Below, piece after piece: positions 16,518 to 25,583 of a stretch of 64,000 nt of DNA. Below the pieces are notes generated by a model. It was not told the DNA's origin and ran no database searches. It was given only the letters and a program-made list of their open reading frames with translations. The DNA is from an uncultured Bacteroides sp. (GTDB lineage Bacteria; Bacteroidota; Bacteroidia; Bacteroidales; Bacteroidaceae): contig NZ_CAUFUE010000004.1 of NCBI RefSeq assembly GCF_959029255.1, positions 124,001 through 188,000 on the forward strand. The letters run 5' to 3'. The translations under genes were made by a program, and so were the position numbers. Each line of letters begins with the position of its first letter. Position 1 is the stretch's first letter.

Positions 16518-18407
16518 ATGACCAACGAAATACAATCTCCCATCATACACCTCCAACAGCACCAACTCCTGCTACGTATGGAATACGAATACGAGAAAGA
16601 GGAGTTCAAACGACAAACCGAGAACATGGGTGTTGCCCGAAAAGTGAAACGGGGGCTATGTTGGTATCCTATCTCTCCCGGACGAAGTTACTACAATTCA
16701 CTCAATCAACTGGTAATAGAAATTACACATTCGGAAGAAACTGATATAGAACATAATTTTGAGTTCGGACGTCCCGTCGTTTTTTTCCGCCAATCTGCCG
16801 ACGGTAAAATCACCTATATGAATTTTATCGCTACTGTCAGCTATGCCGATGAAACCCGGATGGTAGTAGTGATGCCCGGTGCAGGCGCCATCATGGAAGT
16901 GCAGCAGGCAGAGAATTTGGGTATACAACTCTATTTTGACGAGACCTCCTACCGCACTATGTTCGAAGCTTTGGAAGATGTGCTTCGCGCCAAAGGAAAC
17001 CGATTGGCGGAATTACGGGATATCTTATTGGGAACATTGAAAGCCGGTTCCCGTGAGCTCTATCCTGTACGCTTCCCATGGTTAAATTCAACCCAAGAAA
17101 CGGCAGTCAATAAAGTACTGTGTGCCCGTGACGTAGCCATCGTACACGGTCCTCCGGGAACCGGAAAAACGACCACCCTTGTAGAAGCCATTTACGAAAC
17201 TTTGCATCGCGAACCACAAGTAATGGTCTGCGCTCAAAGCAACACTGCGGTCGATTGGATATCAGAGAAATTGGTAGACAGAGGCGTCAATGTCCTGCGT
17301 ATCGGTAATCCTACACGCGTCAATGACAAGATGTTGTCTTTCACTTACGAACGACGTTTTGAAAGCCATCCCCTCTACACGGAGTTATGGAGCATCCGTA
17401 AAAGCTTGCGCGAAATGGGAGGACGTGCCCGCCGGGGCAGTTATGAAGAACGGGAAGGGGTACGTAACCGGATGAGTCGCCTACGCGACCGCGCTACGGC
17501 ATTGGAAATTCAAATCAATGCCGACCTGTTCGATAGCGCCCATGTCATCGCATCGACTCTTGTCAGCAGCAATCACCGTTTACTGAACGGACGACGTTTC
17601 GGCACCCTGTTTATCGACGAAGCCGCTCAAGCTTTGGAAGCTGCCTGCTGGATAGCCATCCGCAAAGCGGACCGGGTGGTATTGGCAGGAGACCATTGCC
17701 AACTTCCACCTACCATAAAATGCTATGAAGCCGCCCGTGGCGGATTGGAGCGAACTTTAATGGAAAAAGTAGTTGCCAATAAACCCGCCGTCGTTTCTTT
17801 ATTGAAAGTGCAATATAGGATGCACGAAGACATCATGCGTTTTTCTTCCGACTGGTTTTATAATGGCGAGCTTCAGGCAGCGCCGGAAATACGCCACCGG
17901 GGTATACTGGACTGGGATACTCCCATCAGTTGGATTGATACATCGGAAATGGATTTTAAAGAAGAGTTTGTCGGTGAAACATTCGGGCGCATCAACAAGG
18001 AAGAAGCCAAGCTGCTGTTACAAGAATTGGAAACATATATCAAGCGAATAGGTGGTAGCCGAATTCTGGACGAACGAATTGATTTCGGAATAATCTCCCC
18101 TTATAAAGCACAGGTACAGTATCTCCGAAACAAAATAAAAACAAGTTCCGCCCTTCGCCCTTACCATAGCCTGTTCACCGTAAACACCGTCGACGGTTTT
18201 CAAGGACAAGAGCGTGATGTTATTTTCATCAGCCTGGTACGCGCCAATGAAGATGGTCAAATCGGGTTTCTGAATGACTTGCGCCGGATGAATGTAGCCA
18301 TTACAAGAGCACGGATGAAACTGGTGATACTGGGAGAAGCGGCAACACTGAGCCATCATGGTTTCTATAAGAAGTTGATAGAGTATATAAAAAAAACTTC
18401 CCTATAA
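16518..18407 (+). CDS. Superfamily 1 DNA/RNA helicase (IGHMBP2/UPF1-like)
   Basis: A cytoplasmic AAA-type helicase of 629 residues from the ATG at 16518 (MTNEIQSPII). The frame extends 30 codons upstream into the hairpin repeat, which is not a credible N terminus. SF1B motifs in order: Walker A GPPGTGKTTT, AQSNTAVD (Ia), DEAAQALE (II), GDHCQLPPT (III), QYRMHEDIM (IV), VNTVDGFQGQERDVIF (V) and MNVAITRARMKL (VI). Family members unwind nucleic acid 5' to 3'; a role in RNA or DNA maintenance is inferred only. It is a single gene converging on ilvC. Confidence 0.93.
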   Translation: MTNEIQSPIIHLQQHQLLLRMEYEYEKEEFKRQTENMGVARKVKRGLCWYPISPGRSYYNSLNQLVIEITHSEETDIEHNFEFGRPVVFFRQSADGKITYMNFIATVSYADETRMVVVMPGAGAIMEVQQAENLGIQLYFDETSYRTMFEALEDVLRAKGNRLAELRDILLGTLKAGSRELYPVRFPWLNSTQETAVNKVLCARDVAIVHGPPGTGKTTTLVEAIYETLHREPQVMVCAQSNTAVDWISEKLVDRGVNVLRIGNPTRVNDKMLSFTYERRFESHPLYTELWSIRKSLREMGGRARRGSYEEREGVRNRMSRLRDRATALEIQINADLFDSAHVIASTLVSSNHRLLNGRRFGTLFIDEAAQALEAACWIAIRKADRVVLAGDHCQLPPTIKCYEAARGGLERTLMEKVVANKPAVVSLLKVQYRMHEDIMRFSSDWFYNGELQAAPEIRHRGILDWDTPISWIDTSEMDFKEEFVGETFGRINKEEAKLLLQELETYIKRIGGSRILDERIDFGIISPYKAQVQYLRNKIKTSSALRPYHSLFTVNTVDGFQGQERDVIFISLVRANEDGQIGFLNDLRRMNVAITRARMKLVILGEAATLSHHGFYKKLIEYIKKTSL

Positions 18408-18430
18408 ACATACTGTTTACAAGGAAGTTT
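18388..18430 (-). terminator. Intrinsic terminator of the ilv operon
   Basis: AAACTTCC (18394-18401) pairs with GGAAGTTT (18423-18430). On the minus strand the stem is followed by TTTTTTTTATA. It overlaps the last codons of the convergent helicase gene and lies 31 bp after the ilvC stop. Confidence 0.8.
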
Positions 18431-18461
18431 ATCTCTTTTGTCTTCTTCTATATAATAAGAA

Positions 18462-19505
18462 TTAGTTGTTTTCCGGACGGAGTTTACGAACGGTAACAGC
18501 TGTCTGCCACATTTCACTTTCGCGCAATGCTTTCAGTTCTTCGTTCAATTTCTCACGATAATCAGGTTTAGAATTGCTATCGATAGAAATTTGAGCTTCA
18601 TTACCACTCTTCACACTTGCATACAGTTTCTGAACTACCGGTTTGATGGCATCGTGGAATGGAGTCATCCAGTCCAAAGCACCACGTTGAGCAGTGGTAG
18701 AACAGTTGGCATACATCCAGTCCATACCATTCTTAGCGAACAACGGCATCAAAGATTGGGTCAACTCTTCAACTGTTTCATTGAATGCTTCAGAAGGAGT
18801 ATGGCCGTTCTCACGTAATACCTCGTATTGAGCCAACAGCAATCCTTGGATGGCACCCATCAAAGAGCCACGTTCACCGGTAAGGTCGGAAGTAGCCTCG
18901 CGGATAAAGGTTGTTTCAAACATATAACCTGAACCGATACCGATACCCAATGCCAAAGTTCTATCTAATGCCTTACCGGTAGCATCCTGATAGATAGCGT
19001 ATGAAGAATTCAAACCGCGACCTTCGAGGAACATGGTGCGGAGTGAAGTACCCGAACCCTTAGGAGCCACCATGATAACATCGATATCTTTTTGAGGAAC
19101 AACCCCTGTACGGTCGCTCCAAGTGATAGCGAAACCATGGGAGAAGTAGAGAGCCTTTCCGGGAGTCAAATAAGGCTTGATAGTCGGCCATACAGACATT
19201 ACGGCTGCATCAGACAACAAACACATAATGATAGTACCCTTCTGGCAAGCTTCCTCAATGCCGAACAAAGTTTCACCGGGAACCCACCCGTCAGCTACCG
19301 CTTTCTCAAAAGTTTTACCTTGACGCTGTCCAACGATTACATTGAAACCATTGTCACGCAGGTTGCAAGCCTGACCGGGACCCTGTACACCATAACCGAT
19401 AACTGCGATTGTTTCATCTTTCAAAATCTCACGTGCTTTTTCCAAAGGAAATTCTTCGCGGGTTATTACATTTTCCATAACACCGCCAAAATTCAATTGT
19501 GCCAT
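18462..19505 (-). CDS. ilvC: Ketol-acid reductoisomerase
   Basis: Second common step of valine/isoleucine synthesis: isomerises and reduces 2-acetolactate or 2-aceto-2-hydroxybutyrate, with Mg and NAD(P)H. The Rossmann motif is VIGYGVQGPGQA near residue 35, followed by GQRQGKTF, which contacts the coenzyme phosphate region. The knotted C-terminal domain includes EATSDLTGERGSLMGAIQG. At 347 residues it is a class I enzyme with a short N-terminal extension. Last gene of the operon ilvD-ilvB-ilvN-thioesterase-ilvC, followed by a terminator. Confidence 0.95.
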   Translation of the reverse strand: MAQLNFGGVMENVITREEFPLEKAREILKDETIAVIGYGVQGPGQACNLRDNGFNVIVGQRQGKTFEKAVADGWVPGETLFGIEEACQKGTIIMCLLSDAAVMSVWPTIKPYLTPGKALYFSHGFAITWSDRTGVVPQKDIDVIMVAPKGSGTSLRTMFLEGRGLNSSYAIYQDATGKALDRTLALGIGIGSGYMFETTFIREATSDLTGERGSLMGAIQGLLLAQYEVLRENGHTPSEAFNETVEELTQSLMPLFAKNGMDWMYANCSTTAQRGALDWMTPFHDAIKPVVQKLYASVKSGNEAQISIDSNSKPDYREKLNEELKALRESEMWQTAVTVRKLRPENN

Positions 19506-19556
19506 TTTTTGTTTAATTTTTATTTGTGGCTTACGCCAACTGATTGATTAATATAT

Positions 19557-20306
19557 TTATTTCTCTGTAAATATCACTTTTGAACGACATACCACTTCTC
19601 CGGCATTCTTTTTCACCTCTATTTCATATACACCGTCCCCGGCATCATCCTTATAGAAAGTGAGCGTATCGCCATAATAACTCTCCGCCACGTATGCCAT
19701 CTCAAAACGCCGTATCCTGCTCTTTTTATAAAGCTCTATCGGAAACAGGTCAAGGATATGTTCGATATAGCGGATACTGTTTACATGCCCGTTGATATCA
19801 ATGTCGCTATATTTAGCCTCCAAAGTGGCAGATGGTTCCTTAGCCGCCACCTTTATGCGCGAAGGCTTTTCTATGGGGCAAGGCTCGTCACAGACATAGT
19901 CTACGATACTGCCGCCATGCAGTGCCAGCAAATCGGCAGGTTTACGGGTGTTCATGCTAATCATTGCCCACACCGAGCGGGCATAACCTATCTTCTTGCC
20001 ATCCTTATTGATAATCGCAAAGTTACGATCTGTAAAAAGACGATACACATTCTCCACCCAAGTCTGAATGGAAAAGTCCTCATATTGATAAGGCATCTCA
20101 TCCAATTCTATGGCCAGACGAGACAACACCCACGTATAATTATCTTCATTCAACGTAGCGATACCGAAACCACGGTCACTGGCATGAAACCCCGCGCAGT
20201 TCAACAGATGGTTACCAAGCACACCCATAGTCAGGCGTCCGGTAAAATCCACATGAAACGGTTCCGCTACGAACTTATATGTACCTATTTTATTATTCTC
20301 ACTCAT
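19557..20306 (-). CDS. Acyl-ACP thioesterase (FatA/FatB-like double hot-dog)
   Basis: Hydrolyses acyl-acyl carrier protein to free fatty acid in the cytoplasm. 249 residues with two hot-dog repeats. The catalytic Asn/His region DIDINGHVNSIRYIEHIL near residue 170 matches the plant FatA DxNxHV motif. Start overlaps the ilvN stop by one base (TAATG), so translation is coupled. It lies inside the branched-chain amino acid operon between ilvN and ilvC. Branched-chain keto acids prime iso/anteiso fatty acids, abundant in Bacteroides, which may explain the placement (inference). Confidence 0.92.
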   Translation of the reverse strand: MSENNKIGTYKFVAEPFHVDFTGRLTMGVLGNHLLNCAGFHASDRGFGIATLNEDNYTWVLSRLAIELDEMPYQYEDFSIQTWVENVYRLFTDRNFAIINKDGKKIGYARSVWAMISMNTRKPADLLALHGGSIVDYVCDEPCPIEKPSRIKVAAKEPSATLEAKYSDIDINGHVNSIRYIEHILDLFPIELYKKSRIRRFEMAYVAESYYGDTLTFYKDDAGDGVYEIEVKKNAGEVVCRSKVIFTEK

Positions 20307-20866
20307 TATTCTTGTTGTTCTTTACTTTGACGATATTTTGCTTCGCGGTCTGCCAGATATTCATTGACACGCTCAAAACAGCTTGTTGTAATAGCTATCC
20401 GACCGGAACGCACGAATTGAAGTACACAATCCAAAGCTCTCAGTTCTTCATATAGATTGGTTATTTCCTCGCTCATACCATTTTTTTCCACAATGGAAAA
20501 CACCGAGTTCACTTCTACGATACGCGCATTATGCTTACGGATAATCTTCGATACTTCCGGTTTCTCTTCAAGTACCGGCGTGGTTATCTTATAAAGTGCA
20601 ATCTCATGCTGATAGATTTCATCATCCGTGAAGTAGTGAGCTTGCAGTACATCTATCTTTTTACTGATTTGTTTCGTCACCTTTTCGATGGTGTCCTTAT
20701 CCGTCCAGGCAGTAATGGTATATTTATGTACTCCTTTGATGGAAGATGCCGACACATTCAGGCTCTCTATATTTATCTGGCGACGGGTGAAGACAGCCGT
20801 TACTTGGTTCAGCAAACCGGCGAAGTTCTCCGAATGAACGATAATGGTATATAATGTTTTGTTCAT
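20306..20866 (-). CDS. ilvN: Acetolactate synthase small (regulatory) subunit
   Basis: Regulatory subunit that gives the synthase its valine feedback inhibition. 186 residues; N-terminal ACT domain (YTIIVHSENFAGLLNQV; RRQINIESLNVS), then the C-terminal ALS small-subunit domain (IVEVNSVFSIVEKNG). It follows ilvB by 33 bp and overlaps the thioesterase gene by one base. Confidence 0.93.
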   Translation of the reverse strand: MNKTLYTIIVHSENFAGLLNQVTAVFTRRQINIESLNVSASSIKGVHKYTITAWTDKDTIEKVTKQISKKIDVLQAHYFTDDEIYQHEIALYKITTPVLEEKPEVSKIIRKHNARIVEVNSVFSIVEKNGMSEEITNLYEELRALDCVLQFVRSGRIAITTSCFERVNEYLADREAKYRQSKEQQE

Positions 20867-20899
20867 TTTCCTAATTCGTAATTACAATTTGTTATTATC

Positions 20900-22594
20900 T
20901 CAGCATTCCAACAACATCTGGTTAACCGAACCTCCCGGAGGAGTCATCGGCAATACATTACCCTCTTCTTCTACACAAGCCTCCAACAAGAAAGGACCAT
21001 CCGTCGCAATCATTTCAGCAATTGCCTGTTCCAGTTCTTCACGGTTAAAGACCCGGCGTGCCGGAATATCGTATGCGGATGCTATCTTCATATAATCAGG
21101 ATTCAGCATCGGTGTGAACGAATAACGACGATTGAAGAACATAGCTTGCCACTGACGAACATTACCCAAGAAGTTATTGTTCAGCAAAATCATCTTAACC
21201 GGAGCTTTTTGTTCCATCACAGTACCCAGTTCCTGCAAGTTCATTTGCAAACCACCATCTCCCATGAATACACACACCGTACGGCCGGGACTTCCAAAAG
21301 TAGCGCCGATAGCGGCAGGAAGACCGAACCCCATAGTACCCAAACCGCCGGAAGTAACGATGCTGCGTTCTTTGCTATATTTAAAATAACGTGCGGACAT
21401 CATCTGATTTTGACCGACATCAGTCACCAGAACAGCTTCATTATTTGTAGCCTCACTCACGGCACGTACCACTTCACCCATATTCAGCGCATCGCCTGCC
21501 GGATGGAGTTCAGGGCGGATTACCTTCTCATCCTCCACCTCCTCGTAGGGAATAAAACTATCCAGCCACTCTTTATGCTTCGCAGGTTTCAAAAGCTTGG
21601 TAACAGCCGCCAACGTCTCTTTGCAGTCACCCAATACGGCAACATCCGTCTTTACGTTCTTATCTATTTCCGCAGGATCGATATCGAAATGAATTACCTT
21701 CGCCTGTTTGGCGTATGTATCCAATTTACCTGTGACACGATCATCAAAACGCATCCCCACAGCAATCAGGACATCACATTTATTAGTATTGATATTCGGC
21801 CCCAGATTACCATGCATGCCCAGCATACCTTTATTCAAAGGATGTTCCGTCGGCAATGCCGAAAGTCCCAGCAAAGTACAACCGGCGGGCATTTCCGCTT
21901 TCTCAATAAAAGCACGAAGTTCCTGTTGCGCATTACCCAATTCAACACCCTGCCCTACCAACACCAGCGGACGTTCGGCCGCATTAATCAAATCGGCAGC
22001 CAGTTGTATCGCTTCCGGTTCCATTTCCGGAACAGGCAGATAGCTACGAACATAATCCACTTTTGTCGGTACATATTCAGTCTTTTCTACTTGGGCATTC
22101 TTGGCAAAGTCCAGTACAACCGGACCGGGACGACCGCTATTCGCGATATAGAATGCACGAGCCACCGCCCAAGCCACATCTTCAGCACGGCGGATTTGAT
22201 AACTCCACTTAGTAATAGGTTGCGTAATACCTACTAAATCCACCTCTTGGAAAGCATCCGTACCCAGGAAATTAGTTCCCACCTGCCCGGCAATAACAAC
22301 AATCGGAGTACTGTCAATCATAGCATCCGCAATACCTGTTATTGTATTAGTAGCGCCCGGGCCACTGGTAACAAGGCATACACCGACTTCACCCGATACA
22401 CGTGCAAAGCCTTGTGCGGCATGAGACGCTCCCTGTTCATGGCGAACCAGGATATGATTTAAATTCTTTCTGTGGTCGTATAAGGCATCGAATACCGGCA
22501 TAATACTCCCCCCCGGATAACCGAAAATGGTCTTTACTCCTTGGTGTTCCAAAGAGCGCATCAATGCCTCTGCGCCTGTTATTAAGTTTTCCAT
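20900..22594 (-). CDS. ilvB: Acetolactate synthase large (catalytic) subunit
   Basis: Thiamine diphosphate enzyme joining two pyruvates, or pyruvate and 2-oxobutyrate. 564 residues. The catalytic Glu is in VRHEQGASHAAQGFARV near residue 53, the central FAD-type domain follows, and the C-terminal ThDP/Mg motif is MGDGGLQMNLQELGT with NNNFLGNVRQW. Second enzyme gene of the operon, 103 bp after ilvD. Confidence 0.95.
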   Translation of the reverse strand: MENLITGAEALMRSLEHQGVKTIFGYPGGSIMPVFDALYDHRKNLNHILVRHEQGASHAAQGFARVSGEVGVCLVTSGPGATNTITGIADAMIDSTPIVVIAGQVGTNFLGTDAFQEVDLVGITQPITKWSYQIRRAEDVAWAVARAFYIANSGRPGPVVLDFAKNAQVEKTEYVPTKVDYVRSYLPVPEMEPEAIQLAADLINAAERPLVLVGQGVELGNAQQELRAFIEKAEMPAGCTLLGLSALPTEHPLNKGMLGMHGNLGPNINTNKCDVLIAVGMRFDDRVTGKLDTYAKQAKVIHFDIDPAEIDKNVKTDVAVLGDCKETLAAVTKLLKPAKHKEWLDSFIPYEEVEDEKVIRPELHPAGDALNMGEVVRAVSEATNNEAVLVTDVGQNQMMSARYFKYSKERSIVTSGGLGTMGFGLPAAIGATFGSPGRTVCVFMGDGGLQMNLQELGTVMEQKAPVKMILLNNNFLGNVRQWQAMFFNRRYSFTPMLNPDYMKIASAYDIPARRVFNREELEQAIAEMIATDGPFLLEACVEEEGNVLPMTPPGGSVNQMLLEC

Positions 22595-22697
22595 ATCTAT
22601 ATTTACGATTTATTCTCTACGGTCATGACACATCTTATATCTTTAACACATAGGTACGTTGACGATTTACAATTGAAGTTTGCTTATTACACATTCA

Positions 22698-24500
22698 TCA
22701 ATCAATCAACCTTACGGCTCCCTTATCTGCCGAGCTCACCATGCTGGCGTATGCTTTCAACGCTTTCGACACTTCCCGGTTACGCGTTACCGGCGTCATA
22801 GGACGTGCGGCAAGTTCTTCATCCGTCAGTTTCACATTGATAGAACGGTTCGGTATATCAATCTCGATGATGTCTCCATCCTGAATTTTACCGATATTAC
22901 CACCGGCTGCCGCTTCGGGAGAAATATGCCCGATACTCAGGCCGGAAGTGCCGCCACTGAAACGGCCGTCGGTAATCAATGCGCATTCCTTACCTAAATG
23001 ACGGGATTTGATATAAGAGGTAGGATAAAGCATTTCCTGCATACCCGGACCGCCTTTAGGTCCTTCATGGGTAATGACGACTACATCGCCACTGACAACT
23101 TTTCCTCCCAATATCCCTTCACAAGCCGCTTCTTGTGAATCGAAAACTTTAGCGGGACCGGTAAATTTCCAGATACTTTCGTCCACACCTGCCGTCTTCA
23201 CAACGCAACCATCGTGAGCGATGTTACCTTTCAAAACAGCCAATCCGCCATCTTTACTATATGCATGTTCCAAATCGCGAATACAACCTTCGGCACGGTC
23301 AGTATCCAATTCCTTATAAGTCGCATCCTGAGAACCCAGTTCCAGATTGAACTTTCTACCGGGTGCACTGGAATATTTTTCAATCGCTGTTTCACTGACA
23401 TTCGGGCTGGTGATGCAATATTGGTCAATCGCCTCAGCCAACGTCATCCCGTCTACACGACGTACACCGGTATCTACCAAACCACCTTTGGCAAGCTCGC
23501 TCATAATGGCAATAATACCACCCGCACGGTTCACATCCTGTACATGATATTTCTGAGTATTCGGAGCAACTTTACATAAACAAGGAGTCTTGCGAGACAA
23601 CATATCAATATCATCCATCTTGAAATCAGCCCCTGCTTCATGTGCCACAGCCAGCAAGTGAAGCACCGTATTCGTAGATCCTCCCATCGCTATATCCAGT
23701 GTCATGGCATTCAAGAAAGCCTCACGGGTAGCGATATTGCGTGGAAGCACACTTTCGTCTCCTTCTTCATAATATTTAGTCGCATTTTCCACAATCAGCT
23801 TAGCGGCATCTTTAAAGAGCTTCTTACGGTTTTCATGGGTTGCCACTATCGTTCCATTTCCCGGCAAAGCCAAACCGATTGCCTCGTTCAGGCAGTTCAT
23901 CGAATTAGCCGTAAACATACCGGAGCAGCATCCGCAAGTGGGACAAGCATGTTGTTCAATGTTGGCAACCTCTTTATCGCTCACGCTTTCATCAGCCGAT
24001 TTAATCATGGCGTCAATCAAATCCAGATGTTGCCCGTTCCATTCACCGGCCTCCATCGGACCGCCGGATACGAATACAGTAGGAATATTCAGCCGCATGG
24101 CAGCCATCAGCATTCCCGGAGTAATCTTATCGCAATTACTGATGCAAACCATCGCATCCGCCTTATGCGCATTCACCATATATTCCACGCTGTCGGCAAT
24201 GATGTCGCGTGAAGGCAATGAATACAGCATGCCGTCGTGCCCCATAGCGATACCGTCGTCAATGGCAATGGTATTGAATTCAGCTGCAAAGCACCCCAGT
24301 TTTTCTATCTCCCCCTTTACGAACTGACCTATTTCATGCAAATGCACATGACCGGGAACAAATTGCGTAAACGAGTTGACTATTGCGATAATGGGTTTGC
24401 CCATCTGTTCTTTCTTCATGCCATTGGCCGTCCACAATGCACGGGCTCCTGCCATACGGCGACCTTGCGTGCTGAACGAACTGCGTAACTGATGTTTCAT
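22698..24500 (-). CDS. ilvD: Dihydroxy-acid dehydratase
   Basis: Dehydrates 2,3-dihydroxy-3-methyl acids to the keto acids that become valine and isoleucine (and feed leucine). 600 residues. The Fe-S ligand region is CISNCDKITPGM at about 122 and ACPTCGCCSGMFTANSMNC at about 190-208. C-terminal signature LITDGRFSGGTSGLSIGHI. First structural gene of the operon, directly behind the attenuator at 24522-24737. A clear ribosome binding site (AAAGGAGA) sits between the attenuator's T-run and the ATG. Confidence 0.96.
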   Translation of the reverse strand: MKHQLRSSFSTQGRRMAGARALWTANGMKKEQMGKPIIAIVNSFTQFVPGHVHLHEIGQFVKGEIEKLGCFAAEFNTIAIDDGIAMGHDGMLYSLPSRDIIADSVEYMVNAHKADAMVCISNCDKITPGMLMAAMRLNIPTVFVSGGPMEAGEWNGQHLDLIDAMIKSADESVSDKEVANIEQHACPTCGCCSGMFTANSMNCLNEAIGLALPGNGTIVATHENRKKLFKDAAKLIVENATKYYEEGDESVLPRNIATREAFLNAMTLDIAMGGSTNTVLHLLAVAHEAGADFKMDDIDMLSRKTPCLCKVAPNTQKYHVQDVNRAGGIIAIMSELAKGGLVDTGVRRVDGMTLAEAIDQYCITSPNVSETAIEKYSSAPGRKFNLELGSQDATYKELDTDRAEGCIRDLEHAYSKDGGLAVLKGNIAHDGCVVKTAGVDESIWKFTGPAKVFDSQEAACEGILGGKVVSGDVVVITHEGPKGGPGMQEMLYPTSYIKSRHLGKECALITDGRFSGGTSGLSIGHISPEAAAGGNIGKIQDGDIIEIDIPNRSINVKLTDEELAARPMTPVTRNREVSKALKAYASMVSSADKGAVRLID

Positions 24501-24521
24501 CTTATCTATCTCCTTTTAATG

Positions 24522-24555
24522 AAAAAAGCCTCCCTCACGATAGTGAGAAAGGCTT
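24522..24555 (-). terminator. Attenuator terminator of the ilv operon
   Basis: On the minus strand AAGCCTTTCTCAC (24543-24555) pairs with GTGAGGGAGGCTT (24526-24538): 13 pairs, two of them G-U, around a 4-nt loop. It is followed by a T-run before the ilvD ribosome binding site. The first arm contains CCTTTCTCAC, which can instead pair with GTGAGAAAGG at 24592-24601, overlapping the leader-peptide stop. Termination and antitermination are therefore mutually exclusive. Confidence 0.9.
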
Positions 24556-24597
24556 AATAAATTATCTTCTAACGTACGAATACATACATAACCTTTC

Positions 24598-24672
24598 TCA
24601 CGCTCTTGATGCCACCACCACGACGCGAATAATATGCAGGACTGCCAGGTTAATAGATGTATGTAAATTCAT
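24598..24672 (-). CDS. ilv operon leader peptide (24 residues)
   Basis: A short reading frame starting with ATG at 24672 and ending with TGA at 24598-24600. It encodes 24 residues, ten of them Val, Leu or Ile: two Leu-spaced groups, Ile-Ile-Arg, then four Val in a row (LAVLHIIRVVVVASRA at the end). That is the hallmark of a branched-chain amino acid attenuation leader like E. coli ilvL. If ribosomes stall at the Val/Ile codons, the segment at 24592-24601 is free to pair with the terminator arm and transcription continues. If they reach the stop codon they cover that segment and the terminator forms. Start lies about 27 nt after the predicted transcription start. Confidence 0.88.
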   Translation of the reverse strand: MNLHTSINLAVLHIIRVVVVASRA

Positions 24673-24706
24673 AACTTAATTCTTCTTTTTTGTTTCAAAC
24701 GTGCTG

Positions 24707-24737
24707 CAAAGGTAAGGGCTTTTTTATAATCTCCAAA
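24707..24737 (-). promoter_or_regulatory. Promoter of the ilv operon
   Basis: -33 TTTG (24734-24737), 19-nt spacer, -7 TACCTTTG (24707-24714): an exact match to the Bacteroides sigma consensus. Transcription should begin near 24700, just upstream of the leader peptide. Confidence 0.88.
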
Positions 24738-24928
24738 CAAATTGAAGAAAAAAATAAGATAAATATGAATAATCGTAAGAAAATATCGCCCTAAAATCCT
24801 ATTTTATCACTTAACAGTTCTAAATAGAACCATTCAGACAGCCAATGTAAATGTATTGCCAATCATTGAAACCATTTAATAATCTGAAAATTACCAAAGG
24901 CTCTCTACATCCCGAAACAAATAATTCG

Positions 24929-24936
24929 TATCTTTG
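24929..24936 (+). promoter_or_regulatory. Candidate -7 box for the FKBP gene
   Basis: TATCTTTG, 55 bp before the ATG of the FKBP isomerase, fits TAnnTTTG. No good -33. The remaining 24738-24928 gap is AT-rich and shows nothing else. Confidence 0.45.
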
Positions 24937-24991
24937 TCTCTTCAAATACTCAAAAAAAAGTATTTACTAATTAAATAAAGATAGAAAATTA

Positions 24992-25582
24992 ATGGAAACA
25001 GTAGAAAACAAGTACATCACCGTAGCATATAAGCTGTACTCAATTGAAGACGGAGAAAAAGATTTTGAAGAAGAAGCACCTGCAGAACACCCCTTCCAGT
25101 TCATTTCAGGTTTGGGCCTGACTTTGGAAGCCTTCGAAAACCAAGTAAAGGATTTGAAACCGGGCGATAAATTCGACTTCACAATTTCGGCTGACGAAGC
25201 TTACGGAGCATACGATGACGAACACGTCATAGATCTCCCTAAAGATATTTTTGTCGTTGAAGGCAAATTCGATGACGAACGTGTAGTGGAAGGAGCAGTC
25301 ATTCCTTTAATGACCTCCGAAGGACAACGCATCAACGGAAGCGTAGTAGAAGTGAAAGAAGACGTAGTTGTGATGGATATGAATCATCCTTTGGCAGGTT
25401 GCGACTTGAACTTCACCGGTGAAGTTATTGAAAGCCGTCCGGCTACCAACGAAGAACTGGCGGAAATCGCCCGCATGATGAGTGGCGGTGGTTGCAGTTG
25501 CGGTTGCGATGATTGCGGAGATGGCTGTGGCGACGGATGCGGAGACCACGACCACAAATGTGGAGAAGGATGCTGTCACTAA
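24992..25582 (+). CDS. SlyD-like FKBP peptidyl-prolyl isomerase with Cys/His-rich tail
   Basis: Cytoplasmic prolyl isomerase/chaperone of 196 residues. The FKBP domain begins near residue 5 (YITVAYKLYS) with GLGLTLEAFENQ and GDKFDFTISADEAYG. An inserted-flap region as in SlyD follows, ending in MNHPLAGCDLNF near residue 132. The last about 32 residues hold nine Cys and three His in Gly/Asp spacing, a likely nickel/zinc/copper-binding tail like that of E. coli SlyD. Family members help fold proteins and deliver nickel; which metal is used here is not known. Single gene with a promoter-like box upstream and a perfect hairpin downstream. Confidence 0.92.
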   Translation: METVENKYITVAYKLYSIEDGEKDFEEEAPAEHPFQFISGLGLTLEAFENQVKDLKPGDKFDFTISADEAYGAYDDEHVIDLPKDIFVVEGKFDDERVVEGAVIPLMTSEGQRINGSVVEVKEDVVVMDMNHPLAGCDLNFTGEVIESRPATNEELAEIARMMSGGGCSCGCDDCGDGCGDGCGDHDHKCGEGCCH

Positions 25583-25583
25583 A

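Noticed and set aside
21146..22237. Long plus-strand reading frame (363 codons) opposite ilvB
   Set aside because: It mirrors the codon pattern of ilvB, has a biased His/Thr/Arg composition, no family motif, and no promoter or ribosome binding site. ilvB on the other strand is certain.
23640..24212. Plus-strand frame (190 codons) opposite ilvD
   Set aside because: Antisense shadow of ilvD; no recognisable protein features.
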